Shown here piece after piece: positions 24,435-31,456 of a stretch of DNA of 61,956 bases. Position numbers and translations under genes: made by a program. Source of the stretch: an uncultured Acidobacteriia bacterium (lineage in GTDB: Bacteria > Acidobacteriota > Terriglobia > Bryobacterales > Bryobacteraceae). Location: positions 1 through 61,956 of the forward strand of contig CAIRSA010000323.1 of the NCBI GenBank assembly GCA_903881085.1, written 5' to 3'. The first letter of the stretch is position 1. Every line of letters starts with the position of its first letter. Below the pieces are notes generated by a model, which was given only the letters and a program-made list of their open reading frames with translations, ran no database searches and had not been told where the DNA came from.

Positions 24435-24667
24435 CAGGCAAGAAACGTTGTCAGAAAATGCCCACCGCCGCGACCGGTTATTCCCGGCTTGGCGAGGGGT
24501 TTTCATCTGGAGGGGTGATTTCCTTTAAGGGAATCAGCCCTCCAGTTTCGTAAAAGAAAAATTTGTTTTGAAGTCAATGAAGCAGACGTAGTATCCGAGA
24601 ACTCGCAGTCAGGAGTTCCGAAACATTTAGATCGAGAATAAGTCTGGAGTCTGGGAGTAGGAATGAT
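24435..24667 (+). other. intergenic region between the Tad cluster and the propeller gene
   Basis: Apart from the hairpin at 24507-24545 it is AT-richer than its surroundings and probably holds the promoter of the next gene. TTTTGA, 17 bases and TAGTAT near 24568-24596 is a possible pair; it is weak. Confidence 0.35.
24507..24545 (+). terminator. long hairpin closing the Tad cluster
   Basis: CTGGAGGG pairs with CCCTCCAG, and after one mismatch TGATTTCC pairs with GGGAATCA around the loop TTTAA, giving a stem of about 15-16 bp. Only TTTCGT follows, not a full T-run, so termination may be partial or the hairpin may protect the mRNA end. Confidence 0.5.
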
Positions 24668-27600
24668 ATGAAAACCGCCTTAAGGTCTTCGTTTGGGAAA
24701 TTTTCGAAGTACGTGATATCGCTTTGCGTACTGGCTGCCTCGATTTACGGCGCCACGCTGGGCAAGGTCGTTGCTATCGGGGGAAATGCCTCCGATCTTG
24801 CATTGGACGAAGCCCGCGGAGTGCTCTATATCGCCAACTATACCGCCAATCGGATAGACGTAATGTCTCTTGCGGACAACTCCATTCAGACTTCCATCAA
24901 CGTGGCGGCACAGCCCGGATCGCTGGCTCTTTCGCCGGATGGAAAGTATCTGGTGATCGCTCACTTTGGCAACTTCACGGCGCCTAGTACGCCTCACAAT
25001 GCGTTAACCATCATGGATTTGGCCACCAAAGGAAGGCAGACTTTTACAATGGGTAACGCCCCCTTGGGCGTAGCCTTCGGGATCGATGGCCTGGCACTGG
25101 TGGTCACCACCACTGAATTTCTACTCTTAGACCCATTCACCGGATCGACAAGAGTCATCGACACTATCTCAGGCGTTACGGCGAAAACTCTGCCATTTAA
25201 GAATGCGAATTTTCCTGCCAACATTATTGCTAGTTCCGTAGCCGCATCGGCTGACGGGATGCATATTTATGGAGTTACTGCAGCGGCAAGCCAGGACAAT
25301 CTGACGATGGAATTCCATTATGACGTCAATTTGAAGAGCGTGCTCGCGCTGCAATATACCAGTTCGCCACCACTTGGCCCGCGGGCCGTGAGCGTCGCGC
25401 GAGATGGGAGTGCATATCTGGCGGGATGGACTTTGAATGACGCTCAGGGATGGCTCCTTTCGCAGTTTCCAAACCCCTCGGGAATCCTAAACATTGGTAG
25501 CCTTGCCTTGGACTCAAAACGAGGTCTGATATACGCTCAGATGAACACTGCGGCTGCTGCTTCCTCCACCACTCCACAGGCGCCAACGACGGGAACAACG
25601 ACTCCGGCCGCGGTTCAGCCGCCAGTTCTTCAAATTCTGGACTCCACGAATTTGACGGTCCTGGAGCGATACCAATTGGCTGAAAACCTTGCAGGCAAGA
25701 GCATTCTGAGTTCAGACGGCTCCACTATGTACTCGGTCTCCGACAGCGGCGTAACCGTGTTTCCAATCGGCGCGCTAGCGAAACAGAACCGAGTCGCGGC
25801 GTCCGTTGAGGATCTGGTATTCCGAGGTAGCTTCTGCAATCGATCGATAACATCTCAGCAGATGTCAGTGGTCGATCCTGGCGGCAACAAGACGGATATC
25901 ACCATTGTTTCCGATACGGATGGAGTCACTGCTTCTGCGTCGTCCGCAACTACACCAGCGACGGTCAAAGTATCTGTAGATCCCGCGGTTTTCCAGAATC
26001 AACAAGGTACCGTCACCGCGACGCTGACAATCAAGTCCAAGTCAGCCGTTAACATTCCGCAGACCATCCGGGTGCTCATCAATAATAAAGAGCCCGATCA
26101 GCGCGGGACGGTTGTGAACGTACCCGGCCAGTTAGTCGATATTCTGGCCGATCCCACCAAAGATCGATTCTTTATTCTTCGTCAGGACAAGAACCAGGTC
26201 TTGGTTTTCGATGGACCGACCAACGCCCAGATTGCCACGCTCAAGACGGCTAATACACCAACCCAAATGGCGATCAGCTTCGACCGCCGATATCTTATGG
26301 TGGGCAATGACAATTCGTGGATTGTAAATGTTTATGATCTGGAAACGCTTCAAGAGACCCCTTATGTGAGGATGCCAGTTGGGCATTATCCGCGTTCGAT
26401 CGCGAGTTCAGGGAAAGCGACGCTCGTCGCCAATCGAGTTGCCGGACCGATCCATACGATTGACAAGATCGACATGACTACCCGAACTGGGACGCAATTG
26501 CCGAGCCTCGGCGTCTATGAGAACAATATCAATGTCAGCACGACATTGGTGGCGAGCCCCAATGGTTCGTCCATTATGGCGGCACAGGCAGATGGGGGCC
26601 TGCTGCTCTACAACGCCAATGTCGACTCGTTTACCATCTCACGAAAAGGCGCTGCGACACTTTCGGGTGCCTACGCCGCTTCCAGCTTTGACCAGTTTGT
26701 AGTGGGCAACAGCCTGTTGAATTCTTCACTGGTTGTGACCAAGCAATTCAGCGCCAGTTCTGGACTCACTGCGGGATTTGCTTTTATCGATCAAGGCGGA
26801 TTCCGCACAACTGCACCCAATGCATCCAGCCCAGGTGTGATTGAACGGGTCAACCTCAGCGGCGGAGACTCGCTCAGTGCGACCCGCATTGTTGAGGCGC
26901 CGGTTCTGGGAAATGTAAGCTTCCCGTTTACCCGTACTCTCGCTCCCCTCTACAGCCGCAATTCGCTTGTCGTTCTTACGACAAGCGGCTTTACCGTATT
27001 GCCGTGGAATTACGATGCCTCGGTAGCAGCGCCATCCATCGACCGGATTGTCAATGCAGCCGATCTGACAAAGCCTGTGGCGCCGGGAGGACTCATCAGT
27101 ATATTTGGAAACAACCTTAGCCCCGTTAACCTTGCTACCAGCCAAATCCCTCTGCCTACGGCGCTGGGTGAAAGCTGCCTCACTGTTAACGGCGTTGCTG
27201 TTCCCATGTTGTTTGTCTCGGGCACCCAAATCAACGCTCAGTTGCCCTTCCAGATCGATGGCAATGTAACAATGCTTCTGCGCACTCCGGGTGGCATCGG
27301 GAACAACTTCAATCTGCAAATCCAGCCGACGGCTCCAAGCATTTTCCGCACAGGGCAAGCAGGGCCCGATTCGAGTATTCCGACCGTGATTCGCGAATCA
27401 AACGGCGAATTAGTGACACTTTCGAATCCGGTCCACCCCGACGACACGCTTGTTATATTCCTCACGGGCATGGGGAACACCTTGCCGGCGGTGGATGCTG
27501 GAATTCCCGCTCCGGCCGATCCGTTGTCCTCGGCTATTGTTGCTCCTCAGGTGGACATTGCAGGGGTGCAACTGACCATCACCTATGCCGGCCTATCGCC

Positions 27601-27727
27601 AGGGCAAGTAGGCGTCTATCAGATCAACGCCAAAGTGCCTCGTAGCGTTAAAGAAGGCGTCTCTCAGAACCTGCAAATCAAACAAGGCGGAGGGGTTACC
27701 TCAGTCCCGGTGCGGGTGGTTCAATAG
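24668..27727 (+). CDS. secreted beta-propeller protein with Solibacter-type C-terminal domain
   Basis: 1019 residues with a signal segment, then YncE/LVIVD-like seven-bladed propeller repeats (LALDEARGVLYIANYTANRI; LALSPDGKYLVIAHFG), a central Ig-like stretch, a second propeller (LVDILADPTKDRFFILRQDK) and a C-terminal domain beginning IDRIVNAADLTKPVAPGGLI and SIFGNNLSP. This end is the TIGR03437 domain, expanded in Candidatus Solibacter and relatives. It is probably extracellular or cell-surface. It lies 381 bases after tadC and could be a Tad substrate or partner, but it may be transcribed separately. Confidence 0.85.
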   Translation: MKTALRSSFGKFSKYVISLCVLAASIYGATLGKVVAIGGNASDLALDEARGVLYIANYTANRIDVMSLADNSIQTSINVAAQPGSLALSPDGKYLVIAHFGNFTAPSTPHNALTIMDLATKGRQTFTMGNAPLGVAFGIDGLALVVTTTEFLLLDPFTGSTRVIDTISGVTAKTLPFKNANFPANIIASSVAASADGMHIYGVTAAASQDNLTMEFHYDVNLKSVLALQYTSSPPLGPRAVSVARDGSAYLAGWTLNDAQGWLLSQFPNPSGILNIGSLALDSKRGLIYAQMNTAAAASSTTPQAPTTGTTTPAAVQPPVLQILDSTNLTVLERYQLAENLAGKSILSSDGSTMYSVSDSGVTVFPIGALAKQNRVAASVEDLVFRGSFCNRSITSQQMSVVDPGGNKTDITIVSDTDGVTASASSATTPATVKVSVDPAVFQNQQGTVTATLTIKSKSAVNIPQTIRVLINNKEPDQRGTVVNVPGQLVDILADPTKDRFFILRQDKNQVLVFDGPTNAQIATLKTANTPTQMAISFDRRYLMVGNDNSWIVNVYDLETLQETPYVRMPVGHYPRSIASSGKATLVANRVAGPIHTIDKIDMTTRTGTQLPSLGVYENNINVSTTLVASPNGSSIMAAQADGGLLLYNANVDSFTISRKGAATLSGAYAASSFDQFVVGNSLLNSSLVVTKQFSASSGLTAGFAFIDQGGFRTTAPNASSPGVIERVNLSGGDSLSATRIVEAPVLGNVSFPFTRTLAPLYSRNSLVVLTTSGFTVLPWNYDASVAAPSIDRIVNAADLTKPVAPGGLISIFGNNLSPVNLATSQIPLPTALGESCLTVNGVAVPMLFVSGTQINAQLPFQIDGNVTMLLRTPGGIGNNFNLQIQPTAPSIFRTGQAGPDSSIPTVIRESNGELVTLSNPVHPDDTLVIFLTGMGNTLPAVDAGIPAPADPLSSAIVAPQVDIAGVQLTITYAGLSPGQVGVYQINAKVPRSVKEGVSQNLQIKQGGGVTSVPVRVVQ

Positions 27728-27748
27728 AGCTTTAAAGTCTTGCCAAAA

Positions 27749-27783
27749 GGCGGGCGAGAAAGGGGTTCCCCTTCGCGCCCGCC
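27749..27783 (+). terminator. intrinsic terminator of the propeller gene
   Basis: GGCGGGCG pairs with CGCCCGCC and AAGGGG with CCCCTT, with a short internal bulge, followed by AGTTTCCTTTT. It starts 21 bases after the stop. Confidence 0.65.
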
Positions 27784-27801
27784 AGTTTCCTTTTAAAACA
27801 G

Positions 27802-27838
27802 AAAAAGCGGCCGGCCGGAAGAAGGCCCGACCGGCCGC
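27802..27838 (-). terminator. intrinsic terminator of the erpA-like gene
   Basis: On the minus strand a hairpin with stem GCGGCCGG/CCGGCCGC (27838-27807) is followed by TTTTTC and another TTTT. It lies 28 bases after the erpA-like stop. Confidence 0.75.
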
Positions 27839-27865
27839 AACTTCGTTACTCTCTATGGACGGCGG

Positions 27866-28189
27866 TTACGCGCTGAAGGAGCTGCCGCAGCCGCAAGTGG
27901 ACTTCGTATTCGGATTGTTAAACTTGAAGCCCGAGCCTTCCAGGGATTCCACATAATCGACCTCGGCGCCATCCAAGTACAGCAGGCTTGCCTGGTCCAC
28001 GAAAACCTTCAGTCCGTCGTAATTATAAGTCTTGTCGAGCATTCCAGGACTATTCTCGAAAGCCATCGAGTAGCTGAATCCCGAACAACCGCCGCCAACG
28101 ACAGCGATGCGCAAACCAGCTGGTTTGGGTTCCTGCGAATCCAGAATCTCTCGAACCTTCGAGACGGCATTTTCACTCAATTGAATCAT
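27866..28189 (-). CDS. erpA: A-type iron-sulfur carrier (ErpA/IscA family)
   Basis: 107 residues of the HesB/IscA family. The three cluster-binding cysteines are present: C35 in GGGCSGF, and C99 and C101 in STCGCGSS. The protein inserts Fe-S clusters into target enzymes. It is monocistronic, with its own terminator, and is divergent from the ECF sigma gene to its right. Assignment to ErpA rather than IscA or SufA is by resemblance only. Confidence 0.9.
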   Translation of the reverse strand: MIQLSENAVSKVREILDSQEPKPAGLRIAVVGGGCSGFSYSMAFENSPGMLDKTYNYDGLKVFVDQASLLYLDGAEVDYVESLEGSGFKFNNPNTKSTCGCGSSFSA

Positions 28190-28300
28190 TCGAAAATCTC
28201 CCTAAATATGATTGTAGCTGAACCGGTCAACAGTTTTCCAGTCGGCACACATACCAAATAGATGTTGCAAGGCACATTTTGGTTGCAGCATCTGCTATCT

Positions 28301-28328
28301 TGAAACCCAGAGCGTTCCGCGCGCGTCC
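28301..28328 (+). promoter_or_regulatory. candidate ECF-type promoter of the sigma gene
   Basis: TGAAACC (28301-28307), a 16-base spacer and CGTCC (28324-28328) fit the GAAC-N16-CGTC layout of ECF-dependent promoters and would allow autoregulation of the sigma gene starting at 28337. The predicted start is only a few bases before the ATG. Confidence 0.35.
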
Positions 28329-28336
28329 GAAGGGGT

Positions 28337-29020
28337 ATGAGTGGCTTGAACGGTATTCTTCCCCTACCCTCGGTTGTTTTGGATTTACCAGCGGCCGACG
28401 CGGTCCGTCAGAAGGCCAGAGTGGATTACGCAAAAAGCGAAGAAGCGGACTTGATTCGCCGCGTACAAGCGGGCGACGAAATGGCATTCCGCGATGTCGT
28501 GGAGCGCTATCAGGCCAAAGTCTTCTCCATCATTTTCGGAATCCTCCGCAACCATAATGATGCCGAAGACATAGCTCAACAGGTTTTCGCAAAGATTTAC
28601 TTCTCGATTCGCAGCTTTGACTTCCGCAGCTCGCTTCTCACCTGGATCTACAAGATCACGGTGAATGAATGCTACGATTACCTGCGCAAGAAGAAAGTCC
28701 GTAAGTTGGTGTATGAAAGCGACTTTTCGGAAGAAGACTCGCTCAAGATGGAGAACACGGAATCGGCCATCGATATGAGCGGTCCCATTGACTCGAACCT
28801 CGCCAAGCGCGATTTGGTCAACAAGTTGCTCGCAAAGATCTCAGAAGAGGACCGCTCGTTGATCCTGCTCAAAGAAGTGGAAGGTCATTCGGTCGAAGAA
28901 TTGGCCCACATGACAGGCATGAACGAGAATACGATCAAGGTTAAATTGTTCCGCGCGCGCCAAAAACTGTTGAAGGCCGCCCAGCGGCTGACCAGATTGC
29001 CTGGTCAGGTTTTTGGATAA
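28337..29020 (+). CDS. ECF sigma factor (RpoE-like)
   Basis: 227 residues. Region 2 is clear: FRDVVERYQAKVFSIIFGIL, then HNDAEDIAQQVFAKIYFSIR and the -10 recognition stretch FRSSLLTWIYKITVNECYDY. Region 4 follows: ISEEDRSLILLKEVEGHSVE and the HTH ENTIKVKLFRARQKLL. An N-terminal extension of about 40 residues precedes region 2. The zinc-finger anti-sigma and a Spy-like protein follow, suggesting an envelope-stress module. Confidence 0.92.
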   Translation: MSGLNGILPLPSVVLDLPAADAVRQKARVDYAKSEEADLIRRVQAGDEMAFRDVVERYQAKVFSIIFGILRNHNDAEDIAQQVFAKIYFSIRSFDFRSSLLTWIYKITVNECYDYLRKKKVRKLVYESDFSEEDSLKMENTESAIDMSGPIDSNLAKRDLVNKLLAKISEEDRSLILLKEVEGHSVEELAHMTGMNENTIKVKLFRARQKLLKAAQRLTRLPGQVFG

Positions 29021-29024
29021 GGCC

Positions 29025-29052
29025 TTGATACATGGTTCTGGCTTGCTATAAT
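29025..29052 (+). promoter_or_regulatory. strong sigma-70 promoter for the anti-sigma gene
   Basis: TTGATA (29025-29030), 16 bases and a perfect TATAAT (29047-29052). It begins 5 bases after the sigma stop. The anti-sigma and spy-like genes can therefore be made independently of the sigma gene, from a housekeeping promoter. Confidence 0.7.
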
Positions 29053-29153
29053 AAGCGTTTTGTAAGCCTGACTGTTAAGAGTGTTAAAGATTAACTAAGA
29101 CGGACAAAGATCCGTTTGATTGAAGATCGGTTGCATTGTAGAGGGAAGAAGCC

Positions 29154-29618
29154 ATGCATCAACCAGTGATGAACCACCTGGAGAGTTATCTCCAAGGTGC
29201 ACCGAATAAAGAACTCGAATCTCATATCGCCGCCTGTCCTGATTGCCGCGAAGAGGTTGCGCTCATGCAGGAGCATTCCGGCTTGTTGCGCACCTTATCG
29301 GTGGCAGAAGCCCCGGAGCCACGCCCTGGTTTCTACGGTCGCGTGCTTGCGCGTATCGATTCTCAGGCTAAGCCTGGGTTTTGGAGCCTGTTGCTCGATC
29401 CCACTTTTGGCCGCCGCCTCGTGTTCGGCTCTCTGAGTCTCGTTATCCTAATGAGTGTCTACCTGGTAGCCACCGAGCCTACCATCAACACAGTCGCTTC
29501 TTCCAGCCCTGAAATGATCCTCTCCCAGCCTGTTTCAGGGGAACGCCCCACGATGGGTGCAAACCCCCAGCGGGATCGTGATACAGTACTCGTGAATCTG
29601 GCAACCTTTTCCGAGTAG
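29154..29618 (+). CDS. zinc-finger anti-sigma factor with one membrane helix
   Basis: 154 residues. An N-terminal zf-HC2 motif (H24-xxx-C28-xx-C31 in LESHIAACPDC) forms the sigma-binding domain. One membrane helix follows (LVFGSLSLVILMSVYLVAT) with a short periplasmic tail. It should hold the upstream ECF factor at the membrane. AGAGGGAAGAAG before the ATG is a good ribosome-binding site. Confidence 0.88.
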   Translation: MHQPVMNHLESYLQGAPNKELESHIAACPDCREEVALMQEHSGLLRTLSVAEAPEPRPGFYGRVLARIDSQAKPGFWSLLLDPTFGRRLVFGSLSLVILMSVYLVATEPTINTVASSSPEMILSQPVSGERPTMGANPQRDRDTVLVNLATFSE

Positions 29619-29636
29619 CCGAAGAAAGAGACGACG

Positions 29637-30020
29637 GTGATTCAGCAGGCATCCTGGCAAAACCCGCGAATTGTGTTGTTGTTGTCGCTGGTGTTTTTAT
29701 GTGGCGCCGTATCCGGAGCCTTAGTTTTTCGCCTGGCCTTTGGCGCACCATCCCAAGCCAAAGTCGGCTCGTACTGGAAAGACGGCGGGCGAGAAATCTC
29801 CCTGCAGCGGTTCAAGAAAGAATTGAATCTCAACGCTGCCCAAGCCGACGAAATCGAAAGCGTTCTCGATGATTTCGTTATGTACTACCAGATGCTCCAA
29901 TCGCAGATGGAAGAGGTTCGCGGCAATGGGAAGAGCCGCATCGTGCAAACACTGAACCCTGAACAGCGGCAAAAATTCGAGCGCATGCTCGACGAAATGC
30001 AATCCAAGAGTCTGCGCTAA
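29637..30020 (+). CDS. Spy/CpxP-like periplasmic sensor or chaperone
   Basis: 127 residues, GTG start, with an N-terminal membrane anchor (RIVLLLSLVFLCGAVSGALV) followed by an all-helical periplasmic domain (LNLNAAQADEIESVLDDFV ... LNPEQRQKFERMLDE) of the LTxxQ/heavy-metal-resistance type. It is third in the sigma/anti-sigma cluster. By analogy with CpxP or CnrX it may sense envelope stress or a metal; no His/Met metal cluster is visible. Confidence 0.75.
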   Translation: MIQQASWQNPRIVLLLSLVFLCGAVSGALVFRLAFGAPSQAKVGSYWKDGGREISLQRFKKELNLNAAQADEIESVLDDFVMYYQMLQSQMEEVRGNGKSRIVQTLNPEQRQKFERMLDEMQSKSLR

Positions 30021-30049
30021 AACAACCTCGTCCGTAGGCAACATTTTAC

Positions 30050-30078
30050 TTGAAGAATTCTGGATCCAATGGTATTCT
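30050..30078 (+). promoter_or_regulatory. sigma-70 promoter of the structured leader
   Basis: TTGAAG (30050-30055), exactly 17 bases and TATTCT (30073-30078). Transcription would begin near 30085, at the 5' edge of the candidate riboswitch. Confidence 0.65.
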
Positions 30079-30084
30079 ACTTTC

Positions 30085-30186
30085 GACGTGGAATGATTTA
30101 GGTTTCGGCCGAAAGGCTTGGGATCGAGCTAATTGCAACCACGTAAAAAAGTGCTAAAGGCGTGATGCTAACCGAAATCAATTCGA
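30085..30186 (+). ncRNA. SAM-II-like riboswitch aptamer (candidate)
   Basis: A leader with the ordered elements of the SAM-II (SAM-alpha) aptamer. P1 is CGTGG (30087-30091) with CCACG (30139-30143). TGATTT (30094-30099) lies just after the 5' strand, and TTGCAA (30133-30138) directly before the 3' strand. An A-rich stretch then leads to AAGT and GCTAAAGG (30149-30160). GCTT (30116-30119) can pair with AAGT, and GGTTTCGG (30101-30108) with CCGAAATC (30172-30179), giving the expected pseudoknot. It differs from textbook SAM-II in having a longer loop and an insertion before the last pairing strand. A terminator and a small gene follow. Ligand and family are inference from motif recall. Confidence 0.55.
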
Positions 30187-30187
30187 A

Positions 30188-30245
30188 GCCCTGCGTCCTT
30201 TACCAGTAGTTTGAAACGGTAAGGCGACAGGGTTTTTTGTTTTTA
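30188..30245 (+). terminator. intrinsic terminator after the aptamer
   Basis: CCCTG/CAGGG with inner CG.CC/GGCG and TTTACC/GGTAA pairings around the loop AGTAGTTTGAAAC, followed by TTTTTTGTTTTT. It lies between the aptamer and the ribosome-binding site of the gene at 30275, the layout of a transcription-terminating riboswitch. Confidence 0.75.
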
Positions 30246-30274
30246 GGTTGGCCGTAGCGCCGGAAGGAATTGCT

Positions 30275-30544
30275 ATGATTGCATCTCTGACCGGAATTGA
30301 AGGGGAACTCGTTCTCGTGCGCATTGGCGTGGAGGCTCGATCCCTGGAAGACTTACTGGAAGCGCTGGCCGAGGCGCCCTTTCCCTTGAACCCCCAGATC
30401 TACCATCAGCCGCAGACAATTGTGGAATTTCCCGCTTACTCCTCGCGGGTGCCGCAGATTGTTGAAGTGCTCAATAGGCGCGGGTTTGATCCGAACCAGA
30501 TTCGGATTCTGAATTTGCTCGAATCGATCGAGCGCACCAATTAG
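30275..30544 (+). CDS. small conserved-looking protein of unknown function under leader control
   Basis: 89 residues (MIASLTGIEGELVLVRIGVE ... QTIVEFPAYSSRVPQIVEVL), mixed alpha/beta, with no Cys pair, membrane segment or signal peptide. GGAAGGA lies 7 bases before the ATG at 30275; an upstream GTG/TTG region has no such site. It is preceded by the candidate SAM-II-like aptamer and terminator, so its product may act in methionine/SAM metabolism, but no family was recognised. It converges on the anti-sigma gene with a 4-base stop overlap (TTAG). Confidence 0.7.
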   Translation: MIASLTGIEGELVLVRIGVEARSLEDLLEALAEAPFPLNPQIYHQPQTIVEFPAYSSRVPQIVEVLNRRGFDPNQIRILNLLESIERTN

Positions 30545-30780
30545 CGTTTGGCGGCTATCTTTCGCTCCAGCGCGGCCAGCAATTTGGCGCGGACCGCATC
30601 GGGGATCGGTGTCGGGTCCATACCCTTGTAGACGTCGATGGTCTTCTTCGTTGTATCTACAACCACCCAACAGTTCGGACACTCTGACACGTGGTGGTTC
30701 AACATAGAGCGGAATTCAGGGTCCGCGGAATCATCCAGGAACGCATTCAACTCTTCCAGGAATTGTTTACAGGTAAGCAA
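30541..30780 (-). CDS. small soluble zinc-finger anti-sigma factor
   Basis: 79 residues with a zf-HC2 motif (H30-xxx-C34-xx-C37 in NHHVSECPNC) and a Cys near the N-terminus. There is no membrane helix, so it is a cytoplasmic anti-sigma of the ZAS type that may respond to redox or zinc, as RsrA does. Its start overlaps the end of the sigma gene by 14 bases, so the two are co-translated. Confidence 0.85.
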   Translation of the reverse strand: MLTCKQFLEELNAFLDDSADPEFRSMLNHHVSECPNCWVVVDTTKKTIDVYKGMDPTPIPDAVRAKLLAALERKIAAKR

Positions 30781-31393
30781 ATGCGTCGTCCCCCTTTTTC
30801 TTGAATAGCCGCGTCAGCTTCTCGCGTAGTTGCAGGCGGGCTCGCAGAAGGCGGCTTTTCACCGCGGCGATGCTGATGTGCAACCTCTCCGCGGTCTCTT
30901 CAGTCGATAACTCGGCAATGTCGCGCAACGTAAATACCTCCCGGAAGGCCGGCTTCAAGCCTGCCAGCGCATCATCCAGCATCGCGCGAAACTCTTCCTT
31001 CGAATACTGATCCTCGGGGTTTCCGTCCCACACGGCAATCTCTCTTACCATCATCTCTTCACCCGTATCGATCTCTTCGTCGAGTGAAACCGTGCGGCTT
31101 GACTTGCGCTTGCGCAGTTTCATCAGGGCTTCGTTTACCCCAATGCGCACAATCCACGTATAAAACCGCGAGTTCCCTTGAAACCCGTCCAAGTGCTCGT
31201 ACGCCTTTAGGAAGGTTTCCTGCAACACATCTTCGGCATCTTCATCGTTCTGTGTAATATGCTTCGCTAGCCGGTAAATCTTCTTGTCGTAACGTTTTAC
31301 CAGCTCCGTAAATGCTTCCGCATCGCCGGCGCGCGCACGTTCCACTAGACTCAATTCATCGGATGCGTCAGGCTTTGACACGGATTCAGTCAT
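30767..31393 (-). CDS. ECF sigma factor
   Basis: 208 residues. Region 2: FTELVKRYDKKIYRLAKHIT, NDEDAEDVLQETFLKAYEHL and the RFYTWIVRIGVNEALMKLRK segment. Region 4: LKPAFREVFTLRDIAELSTE and the HTH ISIAAVKSRLLRARLQL. It is paired with a soluble ZAS anti-sigma downstream. It is divergent from thrS, 63 bases away; TATAGT within that gap could serve it as a -10. Confidence 0.92.
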   Translation of the reverse strand: MTESVSKPDASDELSLVERARAGDAEAFTELVKRYDKKIYRLAKHITQNDEDAEDVLQETFLKAYEHLDGFQGNSRFYTWIVRIGVNEALMKLRKRKSSRTVSLDEEIDTGEEMMVREIAVWDGNPEDQYSKEEFRAMLDDALAGLKPAFREVFTLRDIAELSTEETAERLHISIAAVKSRLLRARLQLREKLTRLFKKKGDDAFAYL

Positions 31394-31456
31394 GATGGAT
31401 ATTTCCCACTATACCGCAGTAACTGGCCATTTCTGTTAACCTAAAATTTACCCTTT

